64,000 nt of DNA from Podarcis raffonei (lineage: Eukaryota; Chordata; Lepidosauria; Squamata; Lacertidae), in the NCBI RefSeq assembly GCF_027172205.1, contig NC_070614.1:42833001-42897000 (forward strand), written 5' to 3'. Below, in pieces: positions 47,645 through 58,396 of this stretch (positions are counted from its first letter, which is position 1; each line of letters opens with the position of its first letter). Made by a program: the position numbers and the translations under genes. The notes beneath the pieces were generated by a model. It was given only the letters and a program-made list of their open reading frames with translations, was not told the origin of the DNA and made no database searches.

Positions 47645-48675
47645 TTAATGAGCTGCTGATGGCAATGGGACAAAAGTAGGTGGCTTAGAATTATCAGTAA
47701 AAGCCAGGTCACGGCAGTACAATACGTCAACCTTGCCCAAACCCAGCTTGTATTGCCAGAAATAAATGTTCGTATTCGGAGGCAGAGTGAAGCTGACTTT
47801 TTCAGAGACTTCAGTTGCATCGCTCCATGCTTCGTCTTTGCTGTCAATCTTCATCCCACCATATTCAGCTGTCAGGGAAATTTGTGCCGTCAACAGTAAT
47901 TTAGTGAGACCTTCTGCCCCAACTGTAACAGTCGAAGCTACTTTCCAGTTGTGTTCCATGCTGTGCATCTCTTTCTTCGCATATCCAACCTTCCTAACAA
48001 TTTGCTGTTGCCAAGCAACACTTATTTTGGCATTATTACTGACAGTCTTGACAGGCTGCCAGACACCAAAAGCTTTACCATGATTTATAGACACACCTCC
48101 AGGGAGGAAGTTGAGCACACTAGCATGGAAGGAAAATGTGGAAGGGTTTGCGTTTGAAAAGTCATCCATTCGGTGATACTCAACTCCCCATTTGCTACTT
48201 GGTTTCACAAAGTATATATGATCCTTGATTCCCCAGTAATACAGACCGTCTTTGACCTTTGGGTGAAGGGGTTTCTGAACGACATTTAGGTCTTCATGCA
48301 TATTGGTGACACGGCGGTACACTCCCTTCTTCTTGAATATAATGTAAAAGTACTTATCATGGGAGAAGTAATGGTCTCCGTTTTGGCAGTTGGGATGGAG
48401 AGTGTAGACCACACTATCACTGTCAGCGTTCAGGTTGCTTACTCGGCGGTAGGAGTCCCCCTTGATAACATAAAATAAGTCATCACTATGGGCCAGGTAG
48501 TGGTCTCCACCACGGACAGAGTTGTGAAGACCAAATATCTCCAGGTCTTTGCCTCCATTGAAATTAGTAGATCTCAAGTAGCAGCCCAGGTCTGAACGAA
48601 CAATGTAGTAATACTTGTCCACACCACAGAAATCAACTCCTTTAGTTTTGCTCTTGGGAAGTATTCCATGGACCC
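47645..48675 (-). CDS. Array gene copy D, main exon
   Basis: 356 open codons counted from 48,715, about 343 after the preferred acceptor at 48,676. It has all four repeats and the C-terminal module. About 30 residues differ from copy A, scattered along the protein. It is closest to the short copies B and C (KVDVLYCRDL, PPTFVPLPSA), so this exon descends from the same recent lineage. In contrast, its exon 1 and upstream flank are nearly identical to those of copy E. All motifs of copy A are kept: GDHY in repeats 1 and 2, VTVGAEG, LPPNTNIYFWQYKLG. No disabling change. With exon 1 it encodes about 366 residues ending SAAH. Confidence 0.85.
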
Positions 48676-49111
48676 CTTTAGAAGGAAGAAAGAAATGGCT
48701 AGTTAGTTCTCTCACTTGGTTAATTGTTGTTCAGCGTCCTTGCACCAACCTATTCCCAATGCATATTTCTTACAGAAAAACCTGTTTTCTTATCTAGTTA
48801 CAGCAAAAGCCAGTCAGAAATTGACTCACCTGGTATAGGTCAGGCAAAGACGATATTTCTGTGCCATCCTCTAAATGCCCTCCTGCAGGACACTCCATTC
48901 TATTCCGTCTCCTGTGTGCTTTCCATTTCCCACACCCTCAACAGTCAGTCAACGTTCTGTGGCAATTCAGCAAGCTTAGGACTCACTGTGTTGTTTTCCC
49001 TCCCAATTAATTACGCCAACCCACACATTCCTGATATTTGTACTGTGAGAACCTTGGACAGTCTGTTGGACACCTTGGACACACTTGCTCTAGACACTAA
49101 TGTTCTGTTTA

Positions 49112-49870
49112 TTATTTTTTTAAAAAGATATTTATTAAAATTTTCAATTTTTATGCAAACAAAAAACAAACAAAAAAATTAAAAAGACATATATAGTTCA
49201 TAATACTTAATTTTCAATAACATATTTCTCTGACCTCCTCATACCTCCCCTTCTTGTATTCCATTTCAGATTATTTGTTCAGCAAATCCTTAACTCAAAG
49301 CATTACAGCTTATAAAAACACCTTATTTTCTATCCAACATCTTAAGTTATTATAACCTTAAATTTTTACTTATAAAGAACCATTTTTTCATGTTCCTTTA
49401 TACCATTACAGCTAGAAACCACACAATTTCAATCCAGCATCATTCAACATTCCTTAATTTTACAATATTTCTGTAAGTAGTCCTTAAATTTTTTCCAATC
49501 TTCTTCTGCCGACTCTTCTCCCTGGTCACGGATTCTGCCAGTCATTTCTGCCAATCCCATACAGTCAATTAGTTTCATCTGCCATTCTTCCAGAGTGGGT
49601 AGATCCTGTGTCTTCCAGTATTTTGCGATGAGTATTCTTGCTGCTGTTGTAGCATACATAAAGAAAGTTCTATCTTTCTTTGGCACCAATTGGCCGACCA
49701 TGCCCAGGAGAAAGGCCTCTGGTTTCTTTAAGAAGGTATATTTAAATACCTTTTTCAACTCATTATATATCATTTCCCAGAAAGCCTTAATCCTAGGGCA
49801 CGTCCACCAAAGGTGAAAGAATGTACCTTCATTTTCTTTACATTTCCAACATTTATTATCGGGCAAATGA
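49112..49870 (-). mobile_element. L1 LINE 3' fragment in the intron of copy D
   Basis: Flanked by ACTAATGTTCTGTTTA (49,096-49,111 and 49,871-49,886). On the minus strand it holds the end of L1 ORF2 (CWKCKENEGTFFHLWWTCP, KAFWEMIYNELKKVFKYTF) and a 3' UTR with an A tract. It sits about 55 bases from the splice donor of exon 1, in the sense direction of the gene. Confidence 0.9.
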
Positions 49871-49925
49871 ACTAATGTTCTGTTTAAAAGAAACCATTAC
49901 CAAGCGCAAACTGTTCAATACTCAC

Positions 49926-49995
49926 CAACTGGAGCTGGGGCTGAAAGCCGCTGCTCACATATGCAGACCAGGAGGAACAAGAGGATTTGCTGCAT
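49926..49995 (-). CDS. Array gene copy D, exon 1: signal peptide
   Basis: ATG at 49,995, then 23 codons plus one base. It begins MQQILLFLLVCICEQ and ends RLSAPAPV, with donor GTGAGT at 49,925-49,920. Hydrophobic core and LSA cleavage region as in copy A; sequence closest to copy E. Confidence 0.82.
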
Positions 49996-50034
49996 CTTTC
50001 TTCTACTTAGTGCTCTGAAGCGCTGCAGCCATTT

Positions 50035-50093
50035 GTTAAATAGCTGGCGTGAGGGGCTGTAGAGGTGGGTCCTGAAAGATCCTGGCTAATCAC
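50035..50093 (-). promoter_or_regulatory. Putative core promoter of copy D
   Basis: Minus-strand GCTATTTAAC (50,044-50,035) is a good TATA-like box 40 bases before the ATG. GTGATTAGCCAGG (50,093-50,081) lies about 40 bases above it, identical to copies A and E. Confidence 0.55.
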
Positions 50094-51160
50094 ATGGGCA
50101 TATAACACACCTGGTCTTGTGGATCCAGAAGGGCAGCATTTCCTCGCTGCTTTCCAGATCCAAAGGTATGCAGAATTTTATTGCAAGAGGGCAGACAAAC
50201 AGGACCCTCTCATAGCAAGCATACCTCTGTTCAAGGCCAAGTTGGAATGCTGAGAGTAGCCTCCCACAGAGCATCCATGGGGTTGCCCCTTGATATTTCT
50301 GGATTCCCAACTAGTCACATTGGAAATGTTGCCTGTGTTCCCTTGCAGATAACCTGTTTGTTGTGCATACATTCTCTCTTGCCTCCTTCTTCCAGAAGGG
50401 TGATGGCCCAATGGCAGGGAACCTGTACTACATGCAGAACATCCCATGTTCAATACCCAGGATCTCCACATAGGGCTGGAAGATGTCTTGTGTCATCTAG
50501 TTACTTAACTCACTGGCTTCAGGGATGGGACATAGATATGCATTGTATAATTAATTCACATCTTCATGAACTCAAGTAATCTCAAGTCACCTGGCTATGG
50601 TTCTATGCACCAGTATTCACTGACAGGCATCTGTTGGCCACTCTGCAAACGGGAAGCTGACCTATTGTGGTTGATCCAACAGGGCTCTTCTTATGTTCTT
50701 CACTGGTTTAATAAATAATAAAAGGGGGAAAACCAGCCAAAGACCAGATCCTGAAAATGAAAAATGTATGTTGCGGTTTGGGGTATGTCCCTCCGTTGAC
50801 CAATAAATTCATCCATGGGGCAGAGATCAAGTATGTCATTAACACATTGACCTGCAGAGGAACGTATACCAGACCTTCATTGTTGCAAAACAATTCTGTT
50901 GTCTGCTAGGTGCAGAGATCTGTATCCAAAGTCCCTGATGTTTTGGAAGCACCCAAAGAATGGCTACCTGCCCTAAAACAGGGTTTGACTAAAAGCAGGA
51001 CTTGCCTGCCCATTAGGCCATGTAATGGGCCATGTGCCCATTAGACTACATCAGGTGTCAGGATTTGCCCAATCCACCTGGCAGCGAATCTGACCCCCAA
51101 CTTATAAGTGCCGTTCCCACTTAGATATTTCTCCAGCTGCATCCCACCCCTCTCCTACTG
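50094..51160. other. Upstream flank of copy D, no gene seen
   Basis: Near-identical to 58,397-59,590 in unit 4, except for a block of about 110 bases (59,065-59,185) missing here between short GAAAATGA/GAAAAATG repeats. No coding signal. Confidence 0.6.
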
Positions 51161-51164
51161 TGGC

Positions 51165-51976
51165 CTCAGCCCTTTAGATATTTGAAAATGGCTATCATAT
51201 CTCGTCTCAGTCTCCTCTTATTGGGGCTAAACATGCCCAACTCCCTCAACCATTGCTTATGAATCCTTGACTTCCAGAGCCTTCCCCATCTTGGTGGCCT
51301 TCTTCTGCACCTCTTCCAGCTTATCTTTTTCCTTCTTATATTGTGGTGCTCAGAACCGGACACAGTACACCAGGTGTGGTCTGACCAAGGCAGACTAGAG
51401 CAGTACTATTATTTCCCTTTATCTGGACACTAGACTTGTTTTGATGCAATCAAGAATAGCATTAGCTTTTTTTGGTGCTGCATCACACTGTTGACTCATG
51501 TGATGACTGTGGTCTACCAAGACCCCTAAATCCTTTCCCCATGTACTACCGGCAAGCCAATTGTCCCCCATCTTATATTTGTGCATCTGGTTCTTCCTGC
51601 TTAAGTGTAGAACCTTTCAGAAAAGACTGAGAGGAGATATGATAGCCATCTTCAAATATCTAAAGGGCTGTCACATGGATGATGGAGCAAGCTTGTTTTC
51701 TCCTGCTCCAAAGGGTAGGACCCAGACCAATGGCTTCAAGTTGCAGGAAAGAAGATTCCAACTAAACATCAGAAAGAACTTTCTGACAGTAAGAACTGTT
51801 TGACAGTGGAACAGACTCCCCTTGGGAGGTTGTGGACTCTCCTTCCTTGGAGGTTTTAAAGAAGAGGTTGGATGGTCATCTTCCATGGATGCTTTAGCTA
51901 AGATTCCAGCATTGCAGGGGGTTAGGCAAGATGACACTTGGGATCCCTTCCAACACTACAGTTCTGTGATTCTATG
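51165..51976. mobile_element. Old CR1 with inverted 5' part (unit 3)
   Basis: The fullest form of this insertion with the unit 4 copy. Minus-strand RT to C-terminal part runs to about 51,615 ([20 protein letters not shown]); plus-strand 3' part follows and ends CAGTTCTGTGATTCTATG. The short inverted part in units 1 and 2 shows they later lost about 150 bases of it. Confidence 0.8.
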
Positions 51977-52155
51977 CTTTAATCAGGCATTGCAGAAAAG
52001 AAAGATCCAAGGTTCTTTCCTCAACATCTGAAGGTGGGGACAGGAAAAAGAATCATACCTGCAAAGCTGGAGAGTCATTGCCTGTCAGTATTGATTGTGC
52101 TGGCCTGGATGGACCAATGGTCTGGCTTGGTATGCGGCATTTCCCTCTACTTCTG

Positions 52156-53225
52156 TTTTTTTTTTTATAATATTTTTATTAAACAATTTTTATATTCATA
52201 CAAACAAAACATACATAAACAAACAGAAGACAAAAAACAAAACAAGAAACAAGTACCATTTCATATCCTAATTTCTTAAACCTTTCTTCTTCGACTTCCT
52301 CATGCCTCCCGTTTCTGTATTCCAAATTCTAATCAATTGTTCAGCAAATCTTCCCTTATTTTGCTATAAATTTAAGCTAATCATCCTTATTCTCCTTGTC
52401 TTAACCATTACTAATAGTAACCATTTACTTTAGTCCAACATCATTCTAACTGTCATTAATTTTGTAATATTTCTTAAAATAGTCCTTAAACTTTTTCCAT
52501 TCTTCTTCCGCCGCTTCTTTTCCCTGGTTTCGGATTCTGCTCGTCATTTCTGCCAAGCCCATGTAGTCTATCACCTTCATCTGCCATTCTTCCAGTGTGG
52601 GTAAATCTTGCGTCTTCCAGTACTTCGCAATGAGTATTCTAGCTGCTGTTGTGGCATACATAAAGAAAGTTATATCTGTCTTTAACACCCCCTGGCCGAC
52701 AATACCCAAGAGAAAGGCCTCTGGTTTCTTGGGGAAAGTATATTTAAATACCTTTTTCAGTTCATTATAGATCATTTCCCAGAATGCCTTAATCTTCGGG
52801 CACGTCCACCAGAGGTGAAAAAATGTACCTTCCTTTTCCTTACATTTCCAACATTTATTGTCAGGCAAGTGGTAGATCTTTGCAAGCTTGACTGGGGTTA
52901 TGTACCACCTATAAATCATTTTCATTATATTTTCTCTTAAGGCATTACATGCCGTAAATTTCATCCCGGTGGTCCACAACTTTTCCCAGTCAGCGAACAA
53001 AATATTATGACCAATGTCCTGAGCCCATTTAATCATAGTTGATTTAACCGTTTCATCTTGTGTATTCCATTTCAGCAGCAAGTTATACATTTTTGACAAA
53101 TTCTTAGTACTGGATTCTAACAGTTCAGTCTCTAATTTTGATTTTTCCACCTGGAAGCCAATTTTACTGTCCAATTTAAACACTTCATTTATTTGATGAT
53201 AGTGCAACCAATCTCTCACCTTCCC
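52156..53225 (-). mobile_element. L1 LINE 3' fragment, unit 3 only
   Basis: Flanked by ATTTCCCTCTACTTCTG (52,139-52,155 and 53,226-53,242). The minus strand has about 259 open codons of the L1 ORF2 C-terminus, including the Cys-rich CWKCKEKEGTFFHLWWTCP motif, to the stop at 52,446, then the 3' UTR. Absent from the matching unit 4 site near 60,580. Confidence 0.92.
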
Positions 53226-53242
53226 ATTTCCCTCTACTTCTG

Positions 53243-54720
53243 AGTGCATTTATCATCTGAATGAGTATCAACCATAGCAAAAGGCCCTTGGAAACTGCCC
53301 TTCCTTTCTCCTTGCAGATCAAACCAGGCAGCTCTGCAGCTGGTGAAGGGTGAAATTGGTGGTAGCGGGGGCTTAGAGGAAATAAGAACAGCCTTGCAGT
53401 GGGGTGGTGGGGACATAGCTGTTCTGCTTTTGTGCACCAGAACCTGGGGGGGGGGGGAGAGAACTTGGGAATTCCTGGACCTTGATATGCCACACTACTC
53501 AGTTTCCCTCCCTGCTAGGCAAGGGAAACCAAGGTAGAGAAACACCTGCATTGTGCAGGGCTGGAATAGATGAAGGGCCTTCTGAAGTGTCTCAAGGTAA
53601 AACAGGCTGAAACTCCAGGCTGAAAGACTGTGACACTTAACACAGGAACTTCAGAGACACCAACCTTGCTTTAATTAATGCGTCCCAGCAAAAAGTACAG
53701 CAGAGATATGACATGTTCCTTCCTTGATAAAATACATCAGTTGGGGAAAACGTCCACCAGGAGAATTCAATCAAGCCAGGATCAGTCATGTTTCCCAATT
53801 TAAAAGATAATGAAATGGATTGAAGCATCAGGCTCTATTTCCCCACCCCACCCCCAGCTACTCTATCCAGCCCTTTGAAGTTTCCCAAGATTCCTTTCCC
53901 TCCCTCCAACACTCCACTTCTCAAGCCTGCCCTTCTGGACCCTGCCTTCCACACTACTTCCATCCTAGAATGAATTATTGAACTCTGATAATGCCTCTTG
54001 GTTGTTTGGATGTATAATGTAAAGAGTGTGTGTGGAGGTGTTTGGATACCATGCAAAGATAAGATTCCCATATGTTCTTCTGTACCCTTACAACTAGAGA
54101 GTCCCTAATCAATGACCATCTAACCGTCCAATGGAGGAGGTTCCACTGAGGAGCACTTCTTACTCTCAGAAATATGAATGTTATCCATTCTCTGTCAATA
54201 GTTGCTGAGAAGATTCTCAGTGGATTTCTCCAAGCCAAATTGACCCAGCAACCATTGACAGAGACTGAGTCATGTTATCCTGACTGGCAGAATTTTTCCT
54301 CCCTTTTCTGCACAGACAACAGAAGTGTATGCAATGTCTTCTCTTTATTCATTTTCCTCTTAAATGGGACCCCTCTGTGCAATCTCCCTGAAATCTGGCA
54401 GACCTGATATTCAGAAGCATGAGTCTCCTGCCTGCCAACTTCATTTTATTTCAATTCAAAATTTCAGACAAATCAATAGCAGAATAGAAGGAAGGACACT
54501 AGTTGCAAGAAATAATGATACCCAAAACCCAAATTAACGAATCCCAGATTAATGAAATACTGATGGAAATTATGAAATAAAGGGATTAGGAAGATATTTC
54601 AAAATCTGAAATAGAAAGCGAATGATGAACATTTTTGTAGTGCTCATTCGTTCCCTGATTATTTGTATGCAGAAACACATGCATGCTTATCACTTTTTTT
54701 AAGAAAAAAGAAGGAAAACC
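53243..54720. repeat. Unit 3 backbone, noncoding
   Basis: Matches the end of units 1 and 2, with one deletion near 54,088 that removes most of the segment equal to 30,573-30,795. No gene seen. Confidence 0.55.
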
Positions 54721-56062
54721 GTGGGTGAGATTTGCTGTGAGATTTATTTGAGCCCTAAGAGGAGATAATCCAAGACTGGTGCTACTTTACATATTCACTT
54801 TTGCAGCCATAAGCATACAGCCAGGAAATGGTTGCCTCATACTCTGCAGGATTCCTACGTAAGATCAAAAATGGTAACTATGGACCTGCACTAAGGCTCA
54901 GTCCCTTGAAGGAATTTATCTTCCAGGAGGAGAGGACAGGGCGAACTCCTCTGTAATCAACTAAATATTCTGTAAAATGTTCTCCTGATTTGCAGAATAT
55001 TTCCTCCCTTTTCTGCACAACCAATGAAGTATATTCAATGTCATTTCTTTATTCATTTTCCTCTGTCATGAGAGCCCTCTGTCTAATTTCCCTCAAAACT
55101 AGCAGACTTGATGTTCAGAGGCAGGAATCTTCTGCCTGCCAACTCTGCTCCATTTGGATTTAAAATTTAAAAGAAACCAATAGCAGACTAGAGGAGATGA
55201 CTCTAGTTGCAAATTTGAATTTCCAAAAAACAAAGTAACAGATCCTGACTTTAACTAAATATTGAGGAAAAACTATCAAATGATGGAATTAGAATCTGAA
55301 AGAGAAAGATAATAATTGACATTTTTCTTAAACAGATCATTTCCCTGATTATATGCATGCAGAAACAAATGCATGCATTTAACAATTTTTCCAAATGAAA
55401 AAGAAAAGCCCTCAGAGAGAGGTGCTGAGAGATTTAGTTGAGCCCTAACAGCAGATAATCAAAACTGGTGCTATTTTACATGTTCACTTTTGCAGCCATA
55501 AGTATACAGCCAGGAAATGGTTGCCTCATACTCTTCATGATTTCTATGTAAGATCAAAAATTGTAACTATTGGGCCTGCACTAAGGCACAGTCCCTTGTA
55601 GCCATTTGTTTTCCAGCAGGAGAGGACAAAGAGGACTCCTCTGTAGCCAGCTAAATATTCTGTAAATTGAAAATATCAGAAGCCAACCACTAGGACCTTT
55701 ATGGCTTCTGGAAATTTCCACATATGCCATCAGTTATAGGGCAGGTAACTTTTGGAAATGGATTTGTGGGCTGAATTAGGACCTCTTTTAAGCCAAATTT
55801 GGCCTGTGGGTTAAAGGATAACCCACCACTGGCTGAGGAAGTGGCAGTCCCAGAAGTGCAGCCCTTTGAGTTTCAGACCAACTACCCACAAAATACTAGG
55901 CAAAATGAAGTGATTCGTTTTTGGCATATTTAGGAATATAGGGAACTGTCTTATACAGAGTCAAATTGTTGATCTGTCCAGCTCAGTATAATCTATAGTG
56001 GGAACGGCTGAGCCTGAGGGGAGTTGAAGTTCAGAAACATCTGCAGGGAGCCAAAGGTTTTG

Positions 56063-56335
56063 CATGGTCAGGCGGAGTCCCCCAAACTGATGATTCCCAG
56101 GTAAGATCCTCACCCTATTGTGTGGGCAAGGTGGTCCCTCCCCCTACCTGGCCTGATTACTTAGGCAACGCCTCCCCAGGCAGGATTGGGCAACTGGCTG
56201 AGGTAAGCAGAGACCTCCAGGTATCCCACCTGGGGAAGGCAAAGCCAAGCCTATGCTAATGGTGCCACATAGGCTCCCGGGGGCTGCGCACGACCACGCA
56301 AAGGGTGTCCCCCATTTAATGTGGGGCGTGGTCAT
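56063..56335. other. Insertion of unknown nature, unit 4 only
   Basis: About 270 GC-rich bases interrupt a backbone stretch (GAGCCAAAG ... CCCACACCTGGCG) that is continuous in units 1-3. No clear terminal repeats, A tract or target repeat. No family recognised. Confidence 0.5.
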
Positions 56336-56577
56336 TCCCACACCTGGCGTATACAGACTGATAGCTGCTTTCAAGGGTTTCAGAGAAAGGGTCTGCACCT
56401 GAGACCTTCTGAATGTAAATTATATGTCTTACCATTATGCTTAGGTCCTTCCCCAAAGTAAGGAAAGCAGGTAAAGAGAAACACAGATGGTGAAGAACAA
56501 GAGCCTGGACAGAAACAATTTTAAAGTACCAAAAACCAGAGGAAAGAATTGGCAGCCTATTGGTATGTTATTTGGGC

Positions 56578-57608
56578 TTAAGCAGCAGCTGGTGGCAATG
56601 GGACATAAGTAGGTGGGTTAGAATTATCAGTAAAAGCCAGGTCACGGCAGTACAATACGTCATCCTTGCCCAAACCCAGCTTGTATTGCCAGAAATAAAT
56701 GTTGGTATTCGGAGGTAGAGTGAAGCTGACTTTTTCAGAGACATCAGTTGCATCGCTCCATGTTTCTTCTGTGCTGTCAATACTTTTCCCGCCATATTGA
56801 GCTGAAAGGGAGAATTGTGCTGTCAACAGTAATTTGGTGAGACCTTCTGCCCCAACTGTAACAGTCGAAGCTACTTTCCAGTTGTGTTCCATGCTGTGCA
56901 TCTCTTTCTTCGAATATCCAACCTTCTTAGTAATTTGCTGTTCCCAAGCAACACTTATTTTGGCATCATTTCTGACAGTTTTGACAGACTGCCATACACC
57001 AAATGCTTTACCATGATTTATAGACACGCCTCCAGGGAGGAAGTTGAGCACATTGGCATGGAAGGAAATTGTGGAAGGGTTTTTACCCAGCATGTCTTCG
57101 ACTCGGTAAAACTCAACTCCCCATTTGTTATTTGGTTTCACAAGGTATATTTTGTCCTTGATTCCCCAGTAATACAGACCGTCTTTGAGAGTTGCGTAAA
57201 TAGTAGCTTCAATGGCATTTTGGTCTGTATGCATATTGGTGACACGGCGGTACCACCCCCTCTTCTTGAATATAATGTAAAAGTACTTATCAAAGGAGAA
57301 GTAATGGTCTCCGTTTTGGCAGTTGCGATGGAGAGTGTAGACCACACTATCACTGTCAGTGTTCAGGTTGGTTACTCGGCGGTAAGAGTTCCCCTTGATG
57401 ATGTAAAAAAAGTCATCCTTATCGGCCAGATAGTGGTCTCCACCACGGACAGAGTTGTGCAGACCAAATATCTCCAGGTCTTTGCCTGCATGGAAATCAG
57501 TAGATCTCAAGTAGCAGCCTAGGTCTGAACGGACAATGTAGTAATACTTGTCCACACCACAGAAATCAATTCCTTTAGTTTTGCTCTTGGGAAGTATTCC
57601 ATGGACCC
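56578..57608 (-). CDS. Array gene copy E, main exon (most divergent copy)
   Basis: 356 open codons counted from 57,648; preferred acceptor at 57,609. The overall layout is unchanged, with the same four repeats and C-terminal module, but it has clearly more differences from A and D than they have from each other. They concentrate at residues 141-155 in repeat 3 (EDLNVVQKPLHPKAK in A, TDQNAIEATIYATLK here; 12 of 15 differ) and around 183-189. Other changes include KSIDSTEETWSDATDVSEKV near 288-307. Signal exon at 58,229-58,298. No disabling change. It may have a partly different target from A and D; that is inference. Confidence 0.85.
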
Positions 57609-58228
57609 CTTTAGAAGGAAGAAAGAAATGGCTAGTTAGTTCTCCCACTTGGTTAATTGTTGTTCAGGGTCCTTGCACCAACTTACCACAATGCATATTC
57701 CTTAGAGAAAAACCTGTTTTCGCATCTAGTTAGAGCAAAAGCCAGTCAGAAATTGAATCACCTGGTATAAGTCAGGCAAAGATGATATTTCTGTGCCATC
57801 CTCTAAATGCCCTCCTGCAGGACACTCCATTCTATTCCGTTTCCTGTGTGCTTTCCATTCCCCACACCCTCAACATTCAGTCAACGTTCTATGGCCATTC
57901 AGCAAGCTTAGGACTCACTGTGTTGTTTTCCCTCCCAATTAATTACACCAACCCACACATTCCTGTTATTTGTACTGTGAGAACATTGGATATTCTGTCG
58001 GCCTCTTGATATTTTCTGATTATTTGTGCACAAATTGTGCTATTTCGCTACAGGATCTATGACATTCACCTCTGAGATACCATCACTGCTTTGATATTTT
58101 TTATGAAATAGCAGTCTAGAAGTTTTTTAATTAAAAAAAAACCTATATAAATTTAAAGGCTTTCCCCCACCCCTGCTCTAGACACTAATGTTCTGTTTAA
58201 AAGAAACCATTACCAAGCGCATACTCAC

Positions 58229-58298
58229 CATTTGGAGCTGGGGCTGAAAGCCCCTGCTCACATATGCAGACCAGGAGGAACAAGAGGATTTGCTGCAT
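58229..58298 (-). CDS. Array gene copy E, exon 1: signal peptide
   Basis: ATG at 58,298, 23 codons plus one base, beginning MQQILLFLLVCICEQ and ending GLSAPAPN, donor GTGAGT at 58,228-58,223. The intron to the main exon is only about 620 bases and free of insertions, so it is the cleanest view of the gene structure. Confidence 0.82.
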
Positions 58299-58337
58299 CT
58301 TTCTTCTACTTAGTGCTCTGAAGCGCAGCAGCCATTT

Positions 58338-58396
58338 GTTAAATAGCTGGCGTGAGGGGCTGTAGAGGTGGGTCCTGAAAGATCCTGGCTAATCAC
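58338..58396 (-). promoter_or_regulatory. Putative core promoter of copy E
   Basis: GCTATTTAAC at 58,347-58,338 and GTGATTAGCCAGG at 58,396-58,384 on the minus strand, at the same spacing as in copy D. Confidence 0.55.

Larger units (their letters stand above)
45034..54720. repeat. Segmental duplication unit 3 (about 9.7 kb)
   Basis: Carries intact copy D. Relative to units 1 and 2 it lacks the young CR1 and lacks everything between the backbone points equal to about 22,145 and 29,765 (junction near 53,278). It gains a BovB and two L1 copies. Confidence 0.85.
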
